From Woeseiaceae bacterium (lineage in GTDB: Bacteria > Pseudomonadota > Gammaproteobacteria > Steroidobacterales > Woeseiaceae), in NCBI GenBank assembly GCA_021773115.1, contig JAJFKS010000028.1, forward strand, positions 186,001 to 250,000: a stretch of 64,000 bases of DNA, given 5' to 3'. The notes below the pieces were generated by a model that had not been told where the DNA came from, did not search any database, and was given only the letters and a program-made list of their open reading frames with translations. Below, in pieces: positions 7,405-16,257 of the stretch (the stretch's first letter is position 1; each line of letters starts with the position of its first letter). The translations under genes were made by a program, and so were the position numbers.

Positions 7405-8883
7405 ATGACAAGCCCCGCCCATATACGGCTCATCGCAGCCGTTTTGTTTTTTACAGCCTCACTAGCCGTCGCAGGCCCCTACATCCCGGCCGGCGACCCG
7501 GTCCTCCGTCACGATATCCAGCGCCTGGCGGATGCGGGTGTCATCAAAGGACCCACGACAACCTGGCCGCTGGCCTGGGGACCGATCATCGCAGATCTGG
7601 GCGAGGCCGATGTCAGCGGCCTGTCGGCGTCTGTGCAGGCATCGATGCAACGAATTCAGCAACGTGCGAACTGGGAAACGCGTAGCGACGCACTCACCTT
7701 CAAAGCGAAAGTCGGCGCCGTCGACAATGTGACCCGGATTCGCGGCTTTCAGAACACGCCGCGTGGCAAAGCGGAGATCGAAGCAGGTGCAGGCTGGATC
7801 GGTGACTGGTTCGCCGCGGAAATCAACGTGCAGGGCGTCGATTCGGACCAGGACAGTGAGGAAGGCCGATTCGACAACAGTTTGCTCGGAGTCGTTTTCG
7901 GTAATTGGTCGATTGCGGCGTCGACGCAGGAGCGCTGGTGGGGACCGGGCTGGGATGGCAGCCTGATTCTGTCCAATAACGCCCGGCCGATCCCATCGCT
8001 AACAATCGACCGAATTTTCACGGATGCCTTCGAGACCCGCTGGCTGAGCTGGCTGGGACCCTGGGACTTCAGTGTCATGTTCGGCCAGCTGGAAAAAGAA
8101 CGTGCAGTGCCGAACGCTCAGTTCTTCGGTATGCGGTTCAACTTCCGGCCGATGCCGTCGCTGGAAATCGGCTTGTCACGAACCGCGCAGTGGTGTGGAG
8201 ACGGTCGACCCTGCGATGCAAGCACCTTCGTGGATCTGTTTCTCGGCAATGACAATATCGGCGATGCCGGCATTGGCGCCGACAACGAGCCTGGCAATCA
8301 GATGGCGGGCGTCGATTTCCGCTGGTCACCGTCGTTTTTCGATGTACCGCTTGCCGCCTACGGCCAATTCATTGGCGAGGACGAGGCGGGCGGATTTCCG
8401 AGCCGCTACCTGGTGCAGGTCGGTCTGGAAGGCTCGGGCCTGATGCGTGAGAGGTGGTCGTATCGCTGGTTTGCCGAGCTTGCCGGCACCAGTTGCGATT
8501 TCATCAGCGAGGACATCTTCAATTGCGGCTATCGGCAGGAAATCTACCGGTCCGGCTATACCTTTCGATCGCGGATCATCGGTCACGGCGCGGACAACGA
8601 TGCTCGCCTCGTGTCCGTGGGATGGCTGATGGTTGACGATAATGACAGCCAATGGCGTGCACTGCTGCGATTCGGGGATCTGAACCGCGGCGGGGCGCCA
8701 GACATTCAGCACAGCCTGACACCGACAGCGCAGGACATCGCCAGCCTGGACATATCCCACAGTCGCGTTTTCTCGTTTGGCGTCATCGATCTCGGCATCG
8801 GCCATGAAAACATCGACGATATCGCCAGTGGCAGCTCACTCTCCGACACAAGGTTTTATTTGCAGTGGCGAAGCTCCTACTAG
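7405..8883 (+). CDS. wzi: Capsule assembly Wzi-family outer-membrane protein (copy 1)
   Basis: A 492-residue predicted beta-barrel. An N-terminal signal peptide (hydrophobic run ending near VAGP, about residue 24) is followed by the Wzi N-terminal helix region PAGDPVLRHDIQRLADAG. Then come alternating amphipathic strands and the family motif RWWGPGWDGSLILSNNARP near residue 178, plus LSRTAQWCGDGRPC near 257. Wzi proteins are outer-membrane lectin-like barrels that help anchor or assemble surface polysaccharide. The gene overlaps the paralogous next gene by 19 bases. It heads the operon containing the SLBB export protein, the usual wzi-slbb-wzz order. Confidence 0.88.
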   Translation: MTSPAHIRLIAAVLFFTASLAVAGPYIPAGDPVLRHDIQRLADAGVIKGPTTTWPLAWGPIIADLGEADVSGLSASVQASMQRIQQRANWETRSDALTFKAKVGAVDNVTRIRGFQNTPRGKAEIEAGAGWIGDWFAAEINVQGVDSDQDSEEGRFDNSLLGVVFGNWSIAASTQERWWGPGWDGSLILSNNARPIPSLTIDRIFTDAFETRWLSWLGPWDFSVMFGQLEKERAVPNAQFFGMRFNFRPMPSLEIGLSRTAQWCGDGRPCDASTFVDLFLGNDNIGDAGIGADNEPGNQMAGVDFRWSPSFFDVPLAAYGQFIGEDEAGGFPSRYLVQVGLEGSGLMRERWSYRWFAELAGTSCDFISEDIFNCGYRQEIYRSGYTFRSRIIGHGADNDARLVSVGWLMVDDNDSQWRALLRFGDLNRGGAPDIQHSLTPTAQDIASLDISHSRVFSFGVIDLGIGHENIDDIASGSSLSDTRFYLQWRSSY

Positions 8884-10337
8884 CGCTGACAATCTTGCTG
8901 CCGGCAAGTCTGGCGGCCGCGCCGCTCGCAGCGCCCGGTGACCTGCTGCTGCGACACGATTTGCAGTTGCTGAACGACAGCGGCGCCATCGATATCCCGT
9001 TGACGGCATGGCCGATATCCAACGGCGATATTCGTGCGGCGCTGGACGACATCCGGGTCGATACCCTGTCAGCCGACGCGCTTTCGGCGTACGAGCGAAC
9101 GCACGATCGGGTCCGCTACGAGATGGATATCGACGCCGTTGCCGTTGGTTTCGGTCTGGCGGCGTCTTTGGAGCCCCGGTTTATTCGAACCTTCGAGAAC
9201 ACGCCCAGGGACGAAGGCGAAATCACTGCCCGTTTGTCATGGCTGGGCGATCGCTTTGCAGTGAACCTGTCGGCCACCGCTGCGGCAAACCCGTTCGATG
9301 GCGACGAATTCCGCCCGGACGGAACCTACATCGGCGTCGCACTGGGTAACTGGATGCTCACGGCTGGCTGGCAGGAGCGCTGGTGGGGGCCGAGCCGCGA
9401 TGGCAGTTTAATCCTGTCGACAAACGCCAGGCCTGCGCCGGGCATCACGATTCAGAGAAATGTGAGCGCGCCGTTCGAAAGCAAATGGCTGAGCTGGATC
9501 GGCCCGTGGACGCTTACCAGTTTTATGAGTGAATTGGACGACGAAAGGGTGATCAACGACGCATGGCTGTTTGGAATTCGTGGCAGCTTCAGGCCACCCA
9601 AAACCGGTCTGGAAATCGGCATTTCTCGAACTGCCCAGTGGTGCGGCGATGACCGGCCTTGCAGTTTTTCAACGTTTGGCGATTTGCTGGTCGGCAACGA
9701 CAACCGGGGTGTGAATGTTAGTCCTGAGGACGAGCCGGGGAACCAGCTTGGCGGTTTTGACATCCGGTGGACATTGCCGAGAAAGATCCCCATCGCCCTC
9801 TATATGCAGTGGATCGGCGAGGACAGCCGCGGTGGAGGCGGTGCAATAGGAGGCTGGACAAGGCAATTGGGCGCCGAACATTGGGGTATGATCGGTGCGC
9901 TCAGCCATCGTACGCACGTCGAGGTAACCGATGCGCTGGCCCGCGAAGGCGGGTTCGGATTCAGCGATACGATCCCTAATTTTTCCCATAATCATGCGAT
10001 ATATAGAACCGGCTATCGATATCAGGGACGCTCAATAGGGCACCCGGCCGACGGAGACAGCCTGTCTTACTCATTCGGGTCAACACTGGTACAATCCGCC
10101 GGTCATTCTTGGAGCATCTCGTTGCGGTACATGGAAATCAATCGAACAGGCGCGCCGGATATAAGGCACACACTCACGCCAACACCACAAGAACTGATCG
10201 ATCTGCAAATCTCGCACCAGCGCCAGACGCGATACGGGCGGGTCTTCGCGGGCCTCGGCTACAGCCAACTCGACGATCAGGTATCCGGCGTCTCGACGTC
10301 GGATGTCGCAGCCTTCGTACGATGGAGTTCGCGATGA
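8865..10337 (+). CDS. Capsule assembly Wzi-family outer-membrane protein (copy 2)
   Basis: A 490-residue paralog of the preceding gene, with the same order of motifs: signal peptide (ending near ASLAAAPLAA), GDLLLRHDLQLLNDSG, RWWGPSRDGSLILSTNARP, a WLSWIGPW strand and ISRTAQWCGDDRPC. By eye the two proteins share the barrel core but are well diverged, so the duplication is old. The start (GTG, 8865) lies inside the end of copy 1. Its stop overlaps the SLBB gene start as ATGA. It probably forms a second outer-membrane barrel for polysaccharide attachment; whether the two work together or on different glycans is unknown. Confidence 0.86.
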   Translation: MAKLLLALTILLPASLAAAPLAAPGDLLLRHDLQLLNDSGAIDIPLTAWPISNGDIRAALDDIRVDTLSADALSAYERTHDRVRYEMDIDAVAVGFGLAASLEPRFIRTFENTPRDEGEITARLSWLGDRFAVNLSATAAANPFDGDEFRPDGTYIGVALGNWMLTAGWQERWWGPSRDGSLILSTNARPAPGITIQRNVSAPFESKWLSWIGPWTLTSFMSELDDERVINDAWLFGIRGSFRPPKTGLEIGISRTAQWCGDDRPCSFSTFGDLLVGNDNRGVNVSPEDEPGNQLGGFDIRWTLPRKIPIALYMQWIGEDSRGGGGAIGGWTRQLGAEHWGMIGALSHRTHVEVTDALAREGGFGFSDTIPNFSHNHAIYRTGYRYQGRSIGHPADGDSLSYSFGSTLVQSAGHSWSISLRYMEINRTGAPDIRHTLTPTPQELIDLQISHQRQTRYGRVFAGLGYSQLDDQVSGVSTSDVAAFVRWSSR

Positions 10338-13036
10338 TAAGCCGCTCCGGACGGGCGGCGCTTGCGATAGTCCTGGCTCTGCTGGCCTCAGTCTCTCTCG
10401 CACAAGGCATTCAATTATCCCCGGCCCAACAGCAGATGCTGAACTCGCTGCCGCCCGCGCAACGGCAACAGGCGATGGACGCGATTCGACAGCTTGAGTC
10501 GCAACAGGCCAAAGGTGGTCAGCAATCCATTAACGAAGCCGTAACACGATCAGCGCCGTCCGTTGATCCGGACACCATCGATCAGGTTTTGGGTGCGGTC
10601 GAGGCGACGGCACAAGCGCGCAGCCGGCTAGTGATTAATTTTTCAACCGCTGCATCGGTGACCAACGAGCCGGTACTTCAGAATTTGCGGGGCAGTCACC
10701 TGTTTGTACTCGACGACTCGGGCGTGTTGTCGTTGGACGGGCTTGAGATGATTCCGTTGCTGGGCTTATCTGAAAGGGACATCAACCGTCGGCTGTCAGC
10801 AGAGCCCAGTCTTTCCATGTTCAATATCGATGCCCGAATACTGGGTCAGGTACCGATTGGCATCGAGGCGCTGGAACCGTTTGGCTACGATGTGTTCGAT
10901 GCTCGCGATGCAAGTTTCGATGCACCGGGCAGCGGGCCGGTACCACCCGACTATGTGCTGGGACCGGGGGATTCGGTTCGGGTGCAATTGTTCGGCAACG
11001 TAAATGGAATATACGAGCATGAAGTCTCGCGCGACGGCGTTTTAAACCTCCCGGAGATTGGGCCGGTGACTGTAGCCGGTATGCCGTTTTCTGAATTCCG
11101 CAAAGACATCAATCAGCGCGTTCAACAAATGCTCATAGGCACACAAGTCAGTGTGACCATGGGGCAGCTTCGAACCATTCGTGTATTCGTACTGGGAGAT
11201 GTCAACGGGCCAGGCTCGTATGTTGTGGGTGGATTATCAACCATCAGTAGCGCTTTGTACCGCAGCGGTGGCGTTAACACGATAGGCTCGCTGCGCAACA
11301 TTCAATTGAAGAGAAACGGGCGCATTGTTTCAACACTGGATGCATACGACCTGCTCATCCGCGGCGACACCTCAGGTGACAGTCGCCTGCAACCAGGCGA
11401 TGTGATTTTCGTCCCGCCAATCGGTACGACCGTCTCCATCGGTGGGGCTGTAAACCGACCGGCCATTTACGAAGTCAAACGCCTGACCACGGCCGCGGAC
11501 CTCGCAGGTCTGGCCGGTGGACTAAAGCCAGAGGCGTTCCCCGCGGGTTCTCGCTTGGAGCGCATCGGCGAAAATGGCGAAAGAACAGTGCTGGCTGTAA
11601 ACCTTAACCACGAGTCGGCGAACGCCATTCGCATTCGAGCGGGCGATACCTTGCTGGTGCCGGAGGTCTTGCCTGAAGTAGGGAACGCAGTCGTACTTGC
11701 CGGCCATGTTCATCGACCGGGTGAATATCCATGGCGGCCGGGCATGCGTCTCAGCGACCTGATTCCTTCCAGCGAGGAACTCAAACCCGGCGTCGATACG
11801 GGATACGTTTTGATTCGTCGCGAAAACCAAAGAGGGGAACCCCTGGAAGCGATCTCCGCGAGCCTTACAGACGCACTATCAGCACCGCGATCACCCGATG
11901 ATGTGCAACTGATGTCAGGCGATACGGTGAACGTATTCAGTCTCGCGTTGGGTCGGCGGAGAATCGTCGAGCCTTTGCTTGAGGAGCTGCAGACACAGTC
12001 GACGATTGACGCCCCGGTCCGGAAGGTCGAAATCTCCGGCAATGTGCGCGCGCCGGGTGCTTACCCACTTGAAGACGGGATGCGCGTTAGCGACCTGATT
12101 CAAGCGGGCGGTAACCTGTCTGAGAATGCTTATGCGCTCGAGGCGGAGCTGACTCGATACTCCGTTAATTCAGCAGGCGAACGCGAATCAGTTACTCAGA
12201 AGATCGACTTGTACGCTATTCGCAACGGGGACGAATCTGCGGACGTGATACTGCAGGAACACGACTACCTGATCGTGAACCGTATTCCGGAGTGGGACAC
12301 AATCTGGACCGTTAATTTGGAGGGCGAAGTCGTATTCCCGGGTGAATACCGGGTACACAGGGGAGAGACGCTTTCGGAAGTTCTGCAGCGCGCCGGTGGA
12401 TTAACGGCAGCGGCGTTTCCGGATGGCGCAGTGTTTCTTCGCGAATCGCTGAAGGAAAGGGAACAGGAACAAATTGAGACGCTGGCGCGGAGGATGGAAT
12501 CGGATCTCGCATCGCTTTCCTTGCAAGCGGCAGATTCGGGTGGATCCGAAACGCTGAGTACCGGGCGTACGCTTCTCGATCAGTTGCGAGGCACCGAGGC
12601 GGTCGGGCGGCTTGTCATCGATTTGCATCAGGAAATCGGATCGGCAGCCGAAGCAGTTGAGGTTCGTGACGGCGACCGGCTGTTAGTGCCAACAATGACA
12701 CAGGTGGTGACAGTTCTCGGCGAGACACAGCAAAATACCTCGCATTTTTATAAGCGCGACTTGTCGCGGGATGACTATATCAACCTCAGTGGTGGACTGA
12801 CCCGGCGTGCCGACAAAAAACTTATCTACATCGTTCGCGCTAACGGCGCAGTTGTCGCCGGCAATCGTTCGAAGTGGTTTGGGCGGCGCGGCAAGACGGA
12901 TGTTCGACCTGGCGACACGATCGTGGTGCCGCTGGATACGGATCGAATCAGGCCGTTGACGTTCTGGGGCAATGTGACGCAGATCTTGTATCAAGGTGCG
13001 ATTGCTGTGGCGGCGATCAAGACGTTCAACAACTAG
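10334..13036 (+). CDS. Large multi-SLBB polysaccharide export protein (Wza/OtnA type)
   Basis: A 900-residue periplasmic/outer-membrane export protein. The ATG at 10334 is chosen because it overlaps the previous stop and has GGAG 6-7 bases upstream. A signal peptide (about 25 residues, ending near SLAQG) is followed by a Gln-rich helix. A Poly_export domain starts near residue 203 (PDYVLGPGDSVRVQLFGN). Then come at least five SLBB-like repeats marked by GDVNGPGSY, GGAVNRPAIYEV, AGHVHRPGEYPW, SGNVRAPGAYP and EGEVVFPGEYRVH, and a hydrophobic C-terminal helix. It should form the outer-membrane channel for Wzy-dependent polysaccharide. The wzi-slbb-wzz order resembles the Vibrio otnA-otnB region. 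A 25-codon 3' stub of a homolog is at 18040. Confidence 0.9.
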   Translation: MISRSGRAALAIVLALLASVSLAQGIQLSPAQQQMLNSLPPAQRQQAMDAIRQLESQQAKGGQQSINEAVTRSAPSVDPDTIDQVLGAVEATAQARSRLVINFSTAASVTNEPVLQNLRGSHLFVLDDSGVLSLDGLEMIPLLGLSERDINRRLSAEPSLSMFNIDARILGQVPIGIEALEPFGYDVFDARDASFDAPGSGPVPPDYVLGPGDSVRVQLFGNVNGIYEHEVSRDGVLNLPEIGPVTVAGMPFSEFRKDINQRVQQMLIGTQVSVTMGQLRTIRVFVLGDVNGPGSYVVGGLSTISSALYRSGGVNTIGSLRNIQLKRNGRIVSTLDAYDLLIRGDTSGDSRLQPGDVIFVPPIGTTVSIGGAVNRPAIYEVKRLTTAADLAGLAGGLKPEAFPAGSRLERIGENGERTVLAVNLNHESANAIRIRAGDTLLVPEVLPEVGNAVVLAGHVHRPGEYPWRPGMRLSDLIPSSEELKPGVDTGYVLIRRENQRGEPLEAISASLTDALSAPRSPDDVQLMSGDTVNVFSLALGRRRIVEPLLEELQTQSTIDAPVRKVEISGNVRAPGAYPLEDGMRVSDLIQAGGNLSENAYALEAELTRYSVNSAGERESVTQKIDLYAIRNGDESADVILQEHDYLIVNRIPEWDTIWTVNLEGEVVFPGEYRVHRGETLSEVLQRAGGLTAAAFPDGAVFLRESLKEREQEQIETLARRMESDLASLSLQAADSGGSETLSTGRTLLDQLRGTEAVGRLVIDLHQEIGSAAEAVEVRDGDRLLVPTMTQVVTVLGETQQNTSHFYKRDLSRDDYINLSGGLTRRADKKLIYIVRANGAVVAGNRSKWFGRRGKTDVRPGDTIVVPLDTDRIRPLTFWGNVTQILYQGAIAVAAIKTFNN

Positions 13037-13067
13037 GATCGAACAGGGAACTGGGGCAGAATTGAAT

Positions 13068-13701
13068 ATGCGAGCCGAAGTGCGTGATCGTGATGACCTG
13101 ATTGATCTGGGCGTAATTGCCAGCATCATATGGCAGTCGAAAATCATGATTGTCGTGATTACCGGTATTCTCGCTGTCGCTTCGGTTGTCTATGCGCTGT
13201 CACTTTCCGATCAGTACAGGGCTACAGTAACCGTCGTTCCTACGGAATCTACAGGCATATCGTCTTTGGGTCGACTGGCTGGGCAGTTTGGCGGTCTGGC
13301 TTCGTTTGCGGGCATAAATTTAGCCAGTGATTCTGGTGCTAATTAAGACTGTCATGGCGATGGAAATGGTCAAGACCTGGGATTTTTTGGATACATTTAT
13401 TAGAGAAAATAATATTGAGGTTGCTGTTTTCGCGGCAACAGGGTGGGACAGAGTTACTGATAAACCCGTCATAGACAATGATCTATACGATAGTGCTGCA
13501 AATGAGTGGGTTCGTGATTTCGATCCGAGCAAGGGCGAGTCGGCGAACCCAAGTAGCTGGGAGCTCTATGAAGTGATGCGGGACAGAGTTTCAGTCAGCC
13601 AGAACGCGAATACAGGATTAATCACACTGAGCGTCGAATTCTACTCTCCGATTATTGCCAAAGAATGGGTGGAAAAGCTTGTTGCGGCGGATCTATTGTA
13701 G
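13068..13701 (+). pseudogene. wzz: Broken chain-length determinant (wzz) copy 1: frameshift plus 3' truncation
   Basis: The first 92 codons (ATG 13068) encode a Wzz N-terminus: DLIDLGVIASIIWQSK, a membrane helix near residues 25-45, then GRLAGQFGGLASFAGINLAS. The frame then ends at TAA 13344-13346. Homology continues in another frame (KTVMAMEMVKTWDFLDTFI onward) up to EFYSPIIAKEWVEKLVAADL, where the gene stops at 13701. Removing one T near 13342 restores one continuous frame aligned to the intact wzz at 18146. The distal third, including the second membrane helix, is absent and the next gene starts at the stop codon. It therefore carries two independent disabling lesions. It follows the SLBB gene by 31 bases, the normal wza-wzz arrangement. 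Confidence 0.9.
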
Positions 13702-14639
13702 TGAAAGATGGGCGATTCGCGGAATCTTCCGGCATCGATAGATTTGCTCATTTGCGCCAAAATTATCCTGTAAAAATATTCAGCGATATTCGTTGCACTC
13801 TGGGTGAGGGGCCCGCATGGGATGAACCCTCGAAATCCCTTTTATGGGTGGATATCAAGGGCAAGAAAATATTTGCGGCGACTGCGGATGGATTAATTAC
13901 CAACACCTGGACTACATCCGCTCAACCGAGCGCAGTTATTCTGGCACATTCTGGAAACAAGCTCGTGCCGGCCGGACAGGAGGTTCTGGAGTTATGTAGT
14001 GTGTCCGGCGAAATGAAGTCGTACGTGCAATTGATCGGCGAGCCTTCTAACAATCGTTGTAACGATGCGAAGTGCGACCCCAAAGGAAATCTGTGGATTG
14101 GGACCATGGACGATGGTGAAAAGGGACGAACAGGGCGCTTATGGCGAATAGACTCAAACGGAGAAGGAAAGGTGTTTCTTGACGGTATTGGCGTGGCAAA
14201 TACATTGGCTTGGGACACGGCTCGCAGTCGGTTCTATTGTGCCGATTCAATGATTGGCGACCTATATATGTTTGATTATGATGCGGAGAATTCGTGCATA
14301 GCCAGCCGTAAGTTATTTTTGTCCAAAGACGATGCGCCGGGCGCGCCCGATGGCTCGGCGATAGATGAAGAAGGGTATTTATGGAATGCACGTTGGGATG
14401 GCGGATGTGTGATCAGGATTTCACCAGATGGTGAGTTGGATCGCATCATCGAGATGCCGGTGCGCCACCCGACGTCGTGTGCTTTTGGCGGCGAGAATAT
14501 GAAGACCTTATATGTTACGTCTGCAGCGGTGGATTCGTCTGCTGTTGCCGACAGCGCTGACTTGGGCGGAGCCGTATTTAGTATCGACGTCGACGTGGCG
14601 GGATCTCGGATACCTCCTTACAAGTGGCGAATCAGTTGA
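13701..14639 (+). CDS. SMP-30/gluconolactonase-family lactonase
   Basis: A 312-residue six-bladed propeller protein. Family motifs in order: CTLGEGPAWDE near residue 33 (metal-binding Glu), NNRCNDAKCDPKGNLWIGTM near 115 (metal Asn), ANTLAWDTARSRFYCADS, GAPDGSAIDEEGYLWNA with the catalytic Asp region, and a C-terminal PTSCAFGGENMKTLYVTSA. Relatives hydrolyse sugar lactones to aldonic acids using a divalent metal. The GTG at 13701 overlaps the broken wzz stop; a TTG at 13752 would fit the family N-terminus better, so the start is uncertain. It leads a five-gene unit (GT2, cytidylyltransferase, 2-hydroxyacid dehydrogenase, SDR), suggesting a role in making an acidic sugar. That role is inference. 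Confidence 0.85.
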   Translation: MKDGRFAESSGIDRFAHLRQNYPVKIFSDIRCTLGEGPAWDEPSKSLLWVDIKGKKIFAATADGLITNTWTTSAQPSAVILAHSGNKLVPAGQEVLELCSVSGEMKSYVQLIGEPSNNRCNDAKCDPKGNLWIGTMDDGEKGRTGRLWRIDSNGEGKVFLDGIGVANTLAWDTARSRFYCADSMIGDLYMFDYDAENSCIASRKLFLSKDDAPGAPDGSAIDEEGYLWNARWDGGCVIRISPDGELDRIIEMPVRHPTSCAFGGENMKTLYVTSAAVDSSAVADSADLGGAVFSIDVDVAGSRIPPYKWRIS

Positions 14640-14675
14640 GTTTGAAAGAGTCTGAATTAGGGGCAAGGTTCTAAA

Positions 14676-15614
14676 GTGGAAGTATCCATTGTTATTCGAA
14701 CGTATAACGAACAGCTTCACCTACCGGAATTGCTCGATGCTATTTCGCGGCAGAAGGTCGACTTCGACTTTGAAACGGTAATTGTCGACTCGGGATCAAC
14801 TGATAATACTCTGGATATTGCGAATAAATTCGGTTGCCGAATTACGCATATTCCGAAACGGGAGTTCACGTTTGGACGGTCGTTGAATATCGGTTGTGAA
14901 TTTGCGGGCGGGAAAGTGTTGGTATTTATCAGCGGGCATTGCATACCTTGTGAGGTCGACTGGTTGTCCAAGCTCACTGCTCCAGTTCGAGACGGGACCG
15001 CGAAGTACTCGTACGGTCGGCAAGTTGGCAGAGACACAACGAAATTTAGCGAGGGCGAGGTATTTTCAAAATATTACCCGGAGGGGGGCAAGGTGTTGCA
15101 AGAGGGATTCTTTTGTAATAACGCCAACGCCGCCGTGTCCTGCACGGAGTGGGCGCAGCACCGGTTCGATGAGTCTCTCACAGGTCTTGAAGATCTCAAG
15201 CTCGCGAAGACCATTGTTGAGAAAGGGAATCCAATCGCCTATGTGGCTGAAGCGCCAGTCTTTCATATACACGACGAGTCCTGGCATCAGGTTCGAGTGC
15301 GTTATGAGCGAGAGGCGCTTGCATTGCGTAAAATCATGCCCGAAGTTCACGTCGGGTTTGCAGATTTCTTGCGTTATTTTTTCAGCGGCGTTTTTCATGA
15401 TTTTGGCATTGCGCTTGAGCAAAGAATGCTCTTCAAGCGCGCAGGTGAGATAATCGCGTTTCGCTGGATGCAATTTTGGGGCACGTATCGCGGAAATCTT
15501 GAGCATCGGCAGGTCTCTGCAAAGCAGCGTGAAGAGTATTTCTACCCAAAACCAAAGGGGAGACAAAATAATGAGCAAACGGATCGTCGCTCTTCTACCT
15601 ATGAAAGCTCATAG
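14676..15614 (+). CDS. GT2-family glycosyltransferase
   Basis: A 312-residue GT-A fold enzyme. It begins VSIVIRTYNEQLHLPELL and has VDSGSTDNTLD near residue 38, which binds the nucleotide. At the usual DxD position it has FISGHCIPCEVDWL, a Ser/His variant also seen in some GT2 subfamilies. Later ESLTGLEDLKLAKTIVEKG supplies the catalytic acid region, and HIHDESWHQVRVRYEREA follows. The start is GTG with a GGGGCAAGG-type site upstream. The gene overlaps the next one by 44 bases. Because it sits in the cytidylyltransferase unit it may add that unit's sugar, but GT2 enzymes normally use UDP/GDP/dTDP donors, so the donor is open. Confidence 0.85.
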   Translation: MEVSIVIRTYNEQLHLPELLDAISRQKVDFDFETVIVDSGSTDNTLDIANKFGCRITHIPKREFTFGRSLNIGCEFAGGKVLVFISGHCIPCEVDWLSKLTAPVRDGTAKYSYGRQVGRDTTKFSEGEVFSKYYPEGGKVLQEGFFCNNANAAVSCTEWAQHRFDESLTGLEDLKLAKTIVEKGNPIAYVAEAPVFHIHDESWHQVRVRYEREALALRKIMPEVHVGFADFLRYFFSGVFHDFGIALEQRMLFKRAGEIIAFRWMQFWGTYRGNLEHRQVSAKQREEYFYPKPKGRQNNEQTDRRSSTYESS

Positions 15615-16257
15615 TGAGCGCGTGCCGGGCAAGAACTTCCGTCCAATGGCGGGGAAGCCGTTAGTTAGATGGATATTGGATGCTCTACTCGACGTTGACG
15701 TTATTACGAAGGTCGTGATTAATACCGATGCTCGCGAGCTTCTTGAGGAAATCGGAGTGGTGGATTCTGATCGTGTGTCTATTCGGGATCGGAAACCGGA
15801 ACTTTGTGGCGACATGGTGAGCATGAATCTCATTCTGGAGGATGATATTACGGCGACGGATGCAGACTTGTACTTGATGACACATACAACTAACCCGCTG
15901 ATTTCTGCTGCGACAATAAGGACCGCGATCGATTGTATTGACGTCAATGAAGGGGCGGATTCGCTATTCTCTGTGAATAGGATCCAGACCCGCTTTTATC
16001 GGGAAGATGGCGAAGCCGTTAATCACGACCCCGACAATCTGATACGCACTCAAGACCTGGAACTCTGGTTTGAGGAGAATTCCTGTCTATATTTATTCAC
16101 TAAAGAGAGTTTCGCGGAAACCGGAGCACGAATTGGCAGGGACCCGATGATGTATGAAACTCCGCCCTTGGAGTCTCTCGATATCGACGAACCACATGAT
16201 TGGTTTGTCGGCGAAGCGGTTCTTGAGAAACGGGAGCGTGAAGCGATGCAATCATGA
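15571..16257 (+). CDS. Acylneuraminate cytidylyltransferase-family enzyme (CMP-sugar synthetase)
   Basis: A 228-residue nucleotidyltransferase with the CTP-binding loop LLPMKAHSERVPGKNFRPMAGKPL at its N-terminus, NTDARELL near residue 49 and LYLMTHTTNPLISAATI near residue 95. Later it has the metal-binding SLDIDEPHDWFVGEAVL. This is the NeuA/KdsB-like family that activates keto-sugar acids as CMP derivatives. The start at 15571 has AGGGGAGA eight bases upstream; an earlier in-frame start would lie deep in the GT2 gene. No NeuB, NeuC, PseB-I or KDO-8-P synthase gene is present, so the substrate is probably not a standard sialic acid made here. Its stop overlaps the next gene as ATGA. Confidence 0.87.
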   Translation: MSKRIVALLPMKAHSERVPGKNFRPMAGKPLVRWILDALLDVDVITKVVINTDARELLEEIGVVDSDRVSIRDRKPELCGDMVSMNLILEDDITATDADLYLMTHTTNPLISAATIRTAIDCIDVNEGADSLFSVNRIQTRFYREDGEAVNHDPDNLIRTQDLELWFEENSCLYLFTKESFAETGARIGRDPMMYETPPLESLDIDEPHDWFVGEAVLEKREREAMQS

